DNA of 9,864 bases from an uncultured Eubacterium sp. Lineage in GTDB: Bacteria > Bacillota > Clostridia > Lachnospirales > Lachnospiraceae. Location of the stretch: positions 1-9,864 of the forward strand of contig CAKREL010000082.1 in assembly GCA_934317205.1 (NCBI GenBank), in the 5' to 3' direction. The position numbers and the translations under genes were made by a program. This document shows, one piece after another, positions 1 to 5,599 of this stretch; the first letter of the stretch is position 1; each line of letters opens with the position of its first letter. The notes beneath the pieces are model-generated. The model had not been told where the DNA came from. It saw only the letters and a program-made list of their open reading frames with translations, and ran no database searches.

Positions 1-809
1 CCCATAACCATGAATTTTGTTACGAAGTTGGACATGATACCCATGGACATGAAACCTGTGATACCAACTGCGATCCAAAGGATCCACATACGTCCTGTTT
101 TCAGACATTTACCAGCTGTCCATTTGGATGTTTTTAAGTACTCAAGTGCTGCCTGATGCTCTGCTTTTGCTTTCTCATTATCGAAGGCTGGATTGTTATC
201 CGGGTAACCACCTTTTTCTTCCGGAAAATCACGAACGAAAAGAATTACTACGATACCAACAATAACTGCGATAACAGCAATTGCAATATAATATGCAGAA
301 TAACCAACAGTTCCTACAAACATACCTGCTACTGCAGATGTTGTAGCTGCAGATAACGGATAACCTGCGGTACAAAGACCCATAGCTACACCACGTTTTG
401 TCGGGAACCAGTGTCCGATGATCTCACCTGCAAGCAGCATAGCGGATGCAAGAGAGAATGTGTAGATTACTACATAACAGACTACAACACCAACGGTATT
501 GTGTACCTGACCGATCAGAACTGTAAATACAGCTGTGATGATCATACTCAGTCCCCAGTAGAGACGGATTGAATGTTTGTTGATCAGACGACCGAGAATG
601 ATACTACCGATGATACCGAACGGTACTGCGATTGTTGACATTGCGTAAACCGCTGCCTGGTTGATACCAAGACCGATAAATACGTCACGGGTTACGTTCA
701 GAGAATCAGATGTCAGTGCTGAATACACATAACATGAGAAGAATGCCAGAATTACGATGATGTAACCTTTTACACCAAGGTTCCAGCTGCTAGTCTTTTT
801 GTTGTTCAT
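1..809 (-). CDS. MFS transporter, N-terminal part (cut by window edge)
   Basis: This is a polytopic membrane transporter of the major facilitator superfamily, moving a small solute across the cytoplasmic membrane. Only the first 269 residues are in the window; the frame is open to base 1. The start is set by AGGAGG at 819-824, nine bases before ATG. About six hydrophobic helices lie in residues 12-192, followed by a charged central loop (about 193-240, with RDFPEEKGGYPDNN) and the beginning of helix 7 (241-260). The cytoplasmic loop with HWFPTKRGVAMG (133-144) and GYPLSA (149-154) resembles organic-anion type MFS members (oxalate/formate or ACS-like), but the substrate cannot be read from it. 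Codon choice is strongly restricted: glycine is almost always GGT, arginine always CGT in the part seen, isoleucine mostly ATC and valine mostly GTA/GTT. Neighbouring genes are mixed, so this gene is probably very highly expressed. The MFS call is firm; the subfamily is a guess. Confidence 0.88.
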   Translation of the reverse strand, partial: MNNKKTSSWNLGVKGYIIVILAFFSCYVYSALTSDSLNVTRDVFIGLGINQAAVYAMSTIAVPFGIIGSIILGRLINKHSIRLYWGLSMIITAVFTVLIGQVHNTVGVVVCYVVIYTFSLASAMLLAGEIIGHWFPTKRGVAMGLCTAGYPLSAATTSAVAGMFVGTVGYSAYYIAIAVIAVIVGIVVILFVRDFPEEKGGYPDNNPAFDNEKAKAEHQAALEYLKTSKWTAGKCLKTGRMWILWIAVGITGFMSMGIMSNFVTKFMVM

Positions 810-846
810 TTCAACTTTCCTCCTAAATACCATAAAACCATTTTCT

Positions 847-861
847 TTGTTGCAGCAACAA
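847..861. promoter_or_regulatory. 15-bp palindrome in the MFS leader
   Basis: TTGTTGC-A-GCAACAA is a perfect palindrome around one central base, just downstream of the expected P2 start. A one-base loop cannot fold well as RNA, so a DNA-binding site is more likely than a hairpin. Confidence 0.4.
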
Positions 862-879
862 CTTCACCGGAACAGATCA

Positions 880-908
880 TGCATACTAATCTCGTTTATA
901 TATGTCAA
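880..908 (-). promoter_or_regulatory. Candidate sigma-A promoter P2 of the MFS gene
   Basis: On the minus strand TTGACA (903-908) lies 17 bases before TATGCA (880-885). The -35 is perfect and the -10 is poor (TAT only), so an activator may be needed. The start of transcription would fall near 873, giving a leader of about 65 nt. The -35 box overlaps the right half of a 26-bp inverted repeat (895-920). Confidence 0.42.
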
Positions 909-920
909 TTCATATATAAA
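895..920. promoter_or_regulatory. 26-bp inverted repeat, probable operator
   Basis: TTTATATATG (895-904) and CATATATAAA (911-920) are perfect 10-bp arms around TCAATT. The element covers the -35 box of P2, the usual place for a repressor site. In the P1 transcript the same arms could form an AU-rich hairpin. The regulator is unknown. Confidence 0.5.
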
Positions 921-960
921 TAAATCGACAGCTGCATTTGTCTGCCCTGAAAACAAGGTT

Positions 961-989
961 ATTTTAGCTTAAGGAGGTCTTAAAGTCAA
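961..989 (-). promoter_or_regulatory. Candidate sigma-A promoter P1 of the MFS gene
   Basis: On the minus strand TTGACT (984-989) and TAAAAT (961-966) are separated by exactly 17 bases. This is the best housekeeping promoter match upstream of the transporter. Its spacer contains a short inverted repeat, TTAAG-ACCTC-CTTAA, placed where a repressor could act. The leader from here would be about 145 nt and would include P2 and the palindromes at 895-920 and 847-861. Confidence 0.6.
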
Positions 990-1029
990 CACATTTTACC
1001 AAAACACCAGTATGTGCCATTGTATTTTA

Positions 1030-1096
1030 TGTGCATATTGCACAATGCCTTGTATGGTAATGCATTTTGTGCATTACTATAATCCATTTTATGGAT
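1030..1096. promoter_or_regulatory. Cluster of three perfect inverted repeats upstream of the MFS gene
   Basis: Three palindromes lie within 67 bases. They are TGTGCA-TAT-TGCACA (1030-1044), GTAATGCA (1057-1064) with TGCATTAC (1070-1077) around TTTTG, and ATCCAT-TTT-ATGGAT (1082-1096). The first two share the word TGTGCAT (1030-1036 and 1068-1074), 38 bases apart. All lie 40-110 bases upstream of the P1 -35 box, the usual region for activator binding. They are not copies of one single motif, so more than one regulator may bind here. Confidence 0.45.
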
Positions 1097-1175
1097 ATGT
1101 TAGCTTTCATTTTTCCATTTTTAACGTTTTTCTTCCATTTTCCATAAAAGCTTCCCGTTTTTTAATCCATTTTTG
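1083..1175. repeat. Helically phased TCCATTTT repeats
   Basis: TCCATTTT or TCCATTTTT occurs at 1083, 1114, 1134 and 1166, with a partial copy, TCCATAAAA, at 1141. The steps are 31, 20 and 32 bases, about 3, 2 and 3 turns of B-DNA, so all four full copies lie on one face of the helix. The remaining intergenic sequence, about 1176-1399, is T-rich, and no supported gene or strong signal was seen there apart from a weak GCGGG/CCCGC stem (1342-1373) after the carboxypeptidase gene. Confidence 0.45.
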
Positions 1176-1399
1176 TTATTAAAAAAAACACTTTTTCGTG
1201 CCTGGATTGTTTTTATTTTTATACTTTTTTTAGATTTTCTGCGGATTTATCTTGTATCATGCACGATTTCTATTAAATTTTTGTTAATTATTTCTCAAGT
1301 ATTTTCCACAAAAATCATATCGGATGATAACTTACTGCAAAGCGGGCATGCTCAATTTTCTTTCACTACCCGCCCACGACACAGTTACTAAAAACAAGA

Positions 1400-2905
1400 C
1401 TATCTTCTTCCGCCGCGGCGGTTCCATTTACGGTTATTCTTAATCGTCTTATACTGGCGGTCGCGCCGTTTTTTGCCACGACAGAAACAACAGATATTAT
1501 TGTACAGGAACCAGATTACAAGAACGATCACAACTGCTGCTATCACACCGCCACCAATCAATAACAACTTATTTCTGCTGATTGAAAGACTGTTTTTCTT
1601 TCCTGTACCGTTCTTTGATCCATCTGTCTTATTTTTATCAGATGCTTCTGCCACTGTAGATGTGGCATTTTCTTTCGTGTTGTCTGATTTCTGCACGGTA
1701 CCGGATTTCTCCCCAAATGGATATTCCGTTACTTTGGCGCCAGTTGTCACCACATTTGCAGTTCCGACCTGTCTGCCACCATAGGAGTATACCAATGTGC
1801 CCAGTATCTTATCACTGGTCTGATCGTAATTTATTTCTGTCTGTGTATCAAGGAAGTTTGCAGAAGCCGGAAGGATGATCTGTGCATCATCATCCACTTT
1901 TGCAAATGCATTCCATTCTGTAAACAGGGTATTACCGCTGCTTTGCGCCTTCTCATAACGTGTCTCATTCTGCGCCACGTTATACATCTTGAAATTTTCA
2001 AAACAATAATCAAATAAAGTTCTTGTATCTGTATACTGACCACCTGCGCTGCAGTTCATAACGACACAGATCAGTGTCATACCGTCTTTTTCTGCAAAAG
2101 TTACCAGTGTATTTCCCGCATCAGATGTCCATCCTGTTTTTCCACCAATGCAGTAATCATACAAATTCTGACGCCCTTTGTAGGCACTGATCATCTGGTG
2201 ATGGTTATTCAAAGGTGTCGGATCTGCATGTTTGTTTGTCGGTGGAATCTCGTAACGCACGGTTCCGACAATTTTACGGAACATCGTATTTTTAATTGCC
2301 TCTCTGGAAATCAGTGCCATGTCACGGGCACTGACAACGTGGTTGGGATCTGGCAGACCGTTACAGTTATTGAAATGCGTATTGGTACAGCCCAGCTCTG
2401 CCGCCTTTGCATTCATCATATCGATAAATTTCTGATAATCACCGCCGCCGACATGCTCTGCCACCGCATAGGAACACTCATTGGCTGATTCCAGCATGAT
2501 CGCATACAGACACTGCTCCAGTGTCATCTCTTCGTCCAGATCTCTGGCAATATGAGACGTTCCACCCTCATTTTCATATACGGCAGTTGCGCCAAAATGT
2601 ACCATCTCATCCAGACTGCAATTTTCCAATGCCAGCAATGTCGTCATAATCTTGGTGATACTTGCCGGATAACGCGGAGTATCAGCATCTTTTTCATATA
2701 AAACCGTTCCTGTAGCTGCATCCATAATGATGGCACTGCCAGCCTGTACTTCCGGGCCTGTCGGCCACTGGGCAGCCTCCTGGGTCTGTGTATTATCTGC
2801 ACTGGCATCTGCCCCCTCTGCAAAAGCCCGGGTCGTGCCAAATATACCAACAGCCATTGCTGCACACAGAAAAATACCTGTCACTCTTTTTAATATTTTT
2901 TTCAT
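1400..2905 (-). CDS. D-alanyl-D-alanine carboxypeptidase (PBP5-type, peptidase S11)
   Basis: This penicillin-binding protein removes the terminal D-alanine from peptidoglycan stem peptides on the outer face of the membrane. The chosen start (501 aa) has GGAGG at 2911-2915, five bases before ATG, and begins directly with a signal peptide (MKKILKRV, cleavage near AFA-EG at 29-30). An upstream in-frame ATG at 2953 would put 16 non-signal residues in front. The active-site triads are all present: S82-ITK85, S140-A-N142 and K256-T-G258. Residues 51-310 are the catalytic domain and about 330-396 the beta-rich PBP5 C-terminal domain. A Ser/Thr/Lys/Asn-rich linker (397-445) leads to a transmembrane helix (447-467) and a very basic tail with CCFC and many Arg/Lys. 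A single-pass anchor with a cytoplasmic tail differs from the classic amphipathic PBP5 anchor. The gene is divergent from trmB. Function is firm; which dac paralogue it is remains open. Confidence 0.95.
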   Translation of the reverse strand: MKKILKRVTGIFLCAAMAVGIFGTTRAFAEGADASADNTQTQEAAQWPTGPEVQAGSAIIMDAATGTVLYEKDADTPRYPASITKIMTTLLALENCSLDEMVHFGATAVYENEGGTSHIARDLDEEMTLEQCLYAIMLESANECSYAVAEHVGGGDYQKFIDMMNAKAAELGCTNTHFNNCNGLPDPNHVVSARDMALISREAIKNTMFRKIVGTVRYEIPPTNKHADPTPLNNHHQMISAYKGRQNLYDYCIGGKTGWTSDAGNTLVTFAEKDGMTLICVVMNCSAGGQYTDTRTLFDYCFENFKMYNVAQNETRYEKAQSSGNTLFTEWNAFAKVDDDAQIILPASANFLDTQTEINYDQTSDKILGTLVYSYGGRQVGTANVVTTGAKVTEYPFGEKSGTVQKSDNTKENATSTVAEASDKNKTDGSKNGTGKKNSLSISRNKLLLIGGGVIAAVVIVLVIWFLYNNICCFCRGKKRRDRQYKTIKNNRKWNRRGGRR

Positions 2906-2996
2906 TTCTTCCTCCAAATACGCAGACAGACAATGTAATTTGCAAACCTGCATGCCTTTATCTCTATTTTTCCCACAAATGTGTGGATTATTTTCT

Positions 2997-3019
2997 TTTT
3001 TCTATCAGAGATAGAAAAA
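2997..3019. promoter_or_regulatory. Inverted repeat in the carboxypeptidase leader
   Basis: TTTTTCTATC (2997-3006) and GATAGAAAAA (3010-3019) are perfect 10-bp arms around AGA. The element lies about 90 bases upstream of the carboxypeptidase start and downstream of its promoter candidate. It could be an operator or a 5' leader hairpin. A smaller repeat, CCACA-AATG-TGTGG (2973-2986), lies closer to the gene. Confidence 0.4.
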
Positions 3020-3049
3020 TCTGTATAAAGAAAAATTTACATAATAATT

Positions 3050-3078
3050 ATCATAGCAAAATTCGCAAATTCCGTCCA
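3050..3078 (-). promoter_or_regulatory. Candidate promoter of the carboxypeptidase gene
   Basis: On the minus strand TGGACG (3073-3078) is 17 bases from TATGAT (3050-3055). The -10 is preceded by TGC, giving an extended -10 element. The expected start near 3043 leaves a leader of about 138 nt containing the inverted repeat at 2997-3019. Confidence 0.4.
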
Positions 3079-3181
3079 GCCAAAACACCGCTCCAACGCC
3101 AAGAAACAGGCAATATGGCAAAAAATTCAGGATATCTTAATGAAATCACGCTCATTTTTCTGTCAAACAGAGGTATTTCTC

Positions 3182-3210
3182 TTGTCGCACCATGAAACTT
3201 ATAGTAACAT
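3182..3210 (+). promoter_or_regulatory. Candidate promoter of trmB
   Basis: TTGTCG (3182-3187) and TAACAT (3205-3210) are 17 bases apart, each matching four of six consensus bases. Transcription would start near 3217, immediately before a hairpin at 3222-3243. The match is moderate. Confidence 0.32.
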
Positions 3211-3221
3211 AGTGATTACAC

Positions 3222-3248
3222 TTCCATTGCTTTTTCAATGGAATTTTT
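3222..3248 (+). terminator. Terminator-like hairpin in the trmB leader
   Basis: TTCCATTG and CAATGGAA are perfect 8-bp arms (3222-3229 and 3236-3243) around CTTTTT, followed directly by TTTTT (3244-3248). The form is that of a weak intrinsic terminator, but it stands about 50 bases before the trmB start with no plus-strand gene upstream. It may be an attenuator or a stabilising 5' stem-loop. Confidence 0.42.
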
Positions 3249-3295
3249 ACTGAAAAATCATTTTTTACTTTTTTACAATGAAAGGAATTATTTTT

Positions 3296-3940
3296 ATGAG
3301 ATTAAGAAATGTACCGGGCTCCCGGGAAACCATCGCCGATCATCCGCTGTGTTTCCTGGAAGAAAACCCGCAGGCCGGCAACTGGCATACGATATTTGGA
3401 AATGACAATCCGATCCGCATCGAAGTCGGCATGGGGAAAGGGCAGTTTATCACTACCCTTGCACTGCAAAATCCGGATATTAACTATATCGGAATTGAAA
3501 AATACTCCAGCGTGCTTGTCCGCGCCCTTGAAAAAACAGACGCCATGGAGACTCAGCCGGAAAACCTGCGCTTCATCCGTATGGATGCAGAAAATATCTG
3601 CAATATGTTTGCAGAGCATGAAGTGGATGGTATTTACCTGAACTTCTCCGATCCATGGCCGAAGGATCGTCACGCAAAACGCCGCCTGACCTCCCAGACC
3701 TTCCTTGGCAGATATGACAAGATTCTGAAACCGGAAGGTCATGTAGAATTCAAGACGGACAACAAAGATCTGTTCCAGTTTTCCTTAGAGCAGGTAGAAC
3801 CGGCAGGATGGCATCTGGATGCTTTTACCTGGGATCTGCATCACGATGAAAAACTGAATCAGGGAAATGTCATGACGGAATACGAGCAGAAATTTTCCTC
3901 TATGGGAAATCCGATCTGCAAAATGATTATTTCAAGATAA
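3296..3940 (+). CDS. trmB: tRNA (guanine-N7-)-methyltransferase
   Basis: TrmB transfers a methyl group from S-adenosylmethionine to N7 of G46 in the variable loop of tRNA, in the cytoplasm. The start at 3296 gives 214 aa beginning MRLRNVPG, the usual beginning and length for Firmicute TrmB. AAAGGA at 3281-3286 is nine bases upstream, while the in-frame ATG at 3278 lies before that site and is rejected. The SAM-binding loop EVGMGKG is at 43-49, the acidic ribose-binding position is in GIEKY (66-70), DAEN is at 97-100, the family motif DPWPK is at 119-123 with HAKRR following, KTDN is at 153-156, and the C-terminal TEYE motif is at 194-197. All diagnostic residues are present. It stands alone, divergent from the carboxypeptidase gene and convergent with the sigma-factor operon, with a hairpin terminator right after the stop. 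Confidence 0.97.
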   Translation: MRLRNVPGSRETIADHPLCFLEENPQAGNWHTIFGNDNPIRIEVGMGKGQFITTLALQNPDINYIGIEKYSSVLVRALEKTDAMETQPENLRFIRMDAENICNMFAEHEVDGIYLNFSDPWPKDRHAKRRLTSQTFLGRYDKILKPEGHVEFKTDNKDLFQFSLEQVEPAGWHLDAFTWDLHHDEKLNQGNVMTEYEQKFSSMGNPICKMIISR

Positions 3941-3946
3941 ATATTC

Positions 3947-4001
3947 AAAAGTTCCCCTCAGTATTCCTTTATACAAGCATCGAATACTATGGGGAACTTT
4001 T
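3947..4001. terminator. Bidirectional terminator between trmB and the sigma/anti-sigma operon
   Basis: AAAAGTTCCCC (3947-3957) pairs with GGGGAACTTTT (3991-4001). Inside, AGTATTC (3960-3966) pairs with GAATACT (3982-3988), after a 2x2 internal loop; the apical loop is 15 bases. Both ends carry short T-runs in the sense of the incoming transcript, which suits the convergent genes on either side. Confidence 0.75.
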
Positions 4002-4033
4002 ATATTGCTGCAAGAAACAGATACATTGTTTAT

Positions 4034-4705
4034 TTAATCTTCGATAATATGAAGCAGGCTCTGATTCTGATCTGTAGATAATGCAATCATGTAATCAGCA
4101 TCATACAGGCTTAAATATCCCGGATCCGCATAATAAATGATTGTTATTTTCTTGTTTTCATTGGTTTCAAACACCATCATGTATTTTCTGTTTTCCTCTT
4201 CTTGAAGTACTTCACCGACAGCCATCATATCGGCATCATCCCAGGTTCCATTCAGATAAATATCGTATATCTGCTTTATGCTTTGCCTATCTGTTATCTG
4301 TCTGCTTTGTTCTAAATCAAGCTCTCCATTACTGTCGAACGTCAGACTGTCAATCGTAATGTTTTTTATCTCATTTATGCTATTCACACCAAAGTATGAA
4401 AAATACTCCTCACAGGAATTTGCATTTACATCAATTTTATTCGTTTCTGAATCCGCACCGACTTTCACGGTTTTATCCATCTGCACTCCATTTGATGCAA
4501 TATGTTCCACTTTATAATGTTCAAATCCAACTTTCCCCACCAGAATAAATACAGCAACAACTGCTGCCACATACAATATTTTTCTGTATCCGTCCCTTGT
4601 GTTCTTTTTATTCTGAATATTGACTTTCTGTTCCGGGATTTCTGCTTCTAGCTTATATTTGTCATCAATCAGATTGAGTTTTTCAAAAAATTCTTTTTTC
4701 TCCAT
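4034..4705 (-). CDS. Single-pass membrane protein, probable anti-sigma factor
   Basis: The family is not recognised from sequence. With the start at 4705 the protein has 223 aa. AAGGAG at 4713-4718 is seven bases before this ATG; the ATG at 4708 would be only four bases away. A charged cytoplasmic N-terminus (1-41) precedes one transmembrane helix (about 42-60), then an acidic extracytoplasmic domain (61-223) rich in Asp, Glu and Asn. The gene starts about 22 bases after the stop of an ECF sigma factor on the same strand, so they form a two-gene operon. A sigma gene followed by a one-helix protein with a short cytoplasmic part and an outer sensor-like domain is the usual layout of sigma/anti-sigma pairs. 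No zinc HxxxCxxC motif (ZAS domain) is seen in the N-terminus. The anti-sigma role is inference from context. Confidence 0.65.
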   Translation of the reverse strand: MEKKEFFEKLNLIDDKYKLEAEIPEQKVNIQNKKNTRDGYRKILYVAAVVAVFILVGKVGFEHYKVEHIASNGVQMDKTVKVGADSETNKIDVNANSCEEYFSYFGVNSINEIKNITIDSLTFDSNGELDLEQSRQITDRQSIKQIYDIYLNGTWDDADMMAVGEVLQEEENRKYMMVFETNENKKITIIYYADPGYLSLYDADYMIALSTDQNQSLLHIIED

Positions 4706-4727
4706 CATCCATCTCCTTTGCACAATT

Positions 4728-5264
4728 CTAATCATCCATCTGATATTTCTTCAACTTTTTCCGTACCCGAAATAACACGGATTTTATTTTTGACGCACTG
4801 CATTTATGGTATTGTGCAATCTCCGATATGTCATAACAATAGTAATAACGTTGAACAAAAATCATACGCTGCTCTTGATTCAATGTACTCAAAAAACGAT
4901 TGATCCAGTCGCGGAATACGACATCATCCTCTAATCTTTCATTGTGTGGCAGCATAAACTCTATCTCGTCAAGGATTGTATTTTTTCCCTTATCCCGCTT
5001 ATCCGCATGATTATACTCATATCGGTTAATCGCCAGATTTCTCACAATATTTGCCAGAAAACAGCGCAACGGATCCGGCCGCCTGGGCGGGATATGGTTC
5101 CACGCCTGATAGTATGTATCATTCACGCATTCCTCCGAATCCTGATGATGATGCAATATATTGTTTGCAATTACATATAAATAGTTTCCGTATCTGTTGT
5201 GAGTTTCTGTAATTGCCGCTTCATCCCTTTTAAAATAAAGCTCTATAATTTCATAATCCGTCAT
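4728..5264 (-). CDS. ECF-type RNA polymerase sigma factor
   Basis: This 178-residue protein directs RNA polymerase to a particular promoter set. Region 2 spans about residues 20-85, with the polymerase-binding helix DSEECVNDTYYQAWN (42-56) and the -10 recognition helix around RNLAINRY (75-82). Region 4 spans about 122-173, with a helix-turn-helix in YDISEIAQ (144-151) and SASKIKSVLFRVRKKL (156-171) for -35 contact. Regions 1 and 3 are absent, as in ECF (group 4) sigmas. The start is preceded by GGGGG at 5271-5275, six bases away. It is followed closely by a single-pass membrane protein on the same strand. The inducing signal and regulon cannot be read here; the secreted protease encoded upstream on the same strand is one possible target. 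Confidence 0.92.
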   Translation of the reverse strand: MTDYEIIELYFKRDEAAITETHNRYGNYLYVIANNILHHHQDSEECVNDTYYQAWNHIPPRRPDPLRCFLANIVRNLAINRYEYNHADKRDKGKNTILDEIEFMLPHNERLEDDVVFRDWINRFLSTLNQEQRMIFVQRYYYCYDISEIAQYHKCSASKIKSVLFRVRKKLKKYQMDD

Positions 5265-5329
5265 GTACTTCCCCCAAAGTAGAATTTCATAATATGCACT
5301 TCTGATTATAATAGATTATTTTCATTTTA

Positions 5330-5358
5330 ATTATAATGCTTCCATCTGTTTTAGTAAA
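5330..5358 (-). promoter_or_regulatory. Candidate sigma-A promoter of the sigma/anti-sigma operon
   Basis: On the minus strand TTTACT (5353-5358) is 17 bases from a perfect TATAAT (5330-5335). A leader of about 60 nt would follow. A second TATAAT-like word lies downstream near 5308-5313 but has no -35 partner. Confidence 0.5.
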
Positions 5359-5427
5359 TAAAACGATAATCTAGTTTTTATAATCAATGTTACTCTTGAT
5401 AGAGAAAAAATTTAGTTCTCTTTGATT

Positions 5428-5507
5428 GCTAAATAATAGACAAATCCGTCAAGGACGTAGCTACAATACAGTAGCAAAACGTATCCTTGACGGACTTTCT
5501 TATTAGC
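5428..5507. terminator. Long nested hairpin downstream of the protease gene
   Basis: TCCGTCAAGGA (5445-5455) and TCCTTGACGGA (5484-5494) are perfect 11-bp arms. Inside is a second perfect stem, GCTAC (5460-5464) with GTAGC (5471-5475). Outside, GCTAAATAA (5428-5436) and TTATTAGC (5500-5507) pair with one bulge. It lies about 90 bases after the protease stop and 160 bases before the sigma gene. The T-run after the main stem is interrupted (CTTTCTTATT) on plus and (ATTTGTCTATTATTT) on minus. It may be a protease terminator, or a small inverted-repeat element inserted here. Confidence 0.55.
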
Positions 5508-5540
5508 TAAACCAGAAATAAGTGTACCCTCGAACCATTT

Positions 5541-5594
5541 CTAGTCACTTAAAAACTCTGATTAATCTAAAAATCATTATTCAACTAGTCACTT
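5541..5594. repeat. Direct repeat CTAGTCACTT
   Basis: The 10-base word CTAGTCACTT occurs at 5541-5550 and again at 5585-5594, 44 bases apart, immediately after the protease stop codon. It could be a short duplication left by a rearrangement, or chance in AT-rich DNA. Confidence 0.35.
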
Positions 5595-5599
5595 CTTGA

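Noticed and set aside
1173..1391. 72-codon plus-strand frame in the intergenic region
   Set aside because: It starts with TTG, has no ribosome binding site, and its hydrophobic residues come from T-rich low-complexity DNA.
2788..3195. 135-codon plus-strand frame across the carboxypeptidase 5' end
   Set aside because: It is largely antisense to the carboxypeptidase gene and its leader, with no ribosome binding site and no protein-like pattern.
3115..3195. 26-residue plus-strand frame (MAKNSGYLNE...)
   Set aside because: The upstream AGG is weak, the frame is very short, and it lies between the promoter candidates of two divergent genes; chance is as likely.
3302..3742. 146-codon minus-strand frame
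   Set aside because: It is antisense to trmB, whose motifs are complete.
5530..5545. GGTTCGAGGG on the minus strand, resembling a tRNA T-arm
   Set aside because: No matching acceptor, D-arm or anticodon stem could be found on either side, so it is not a tRNA or a convincing tRNA fragment.
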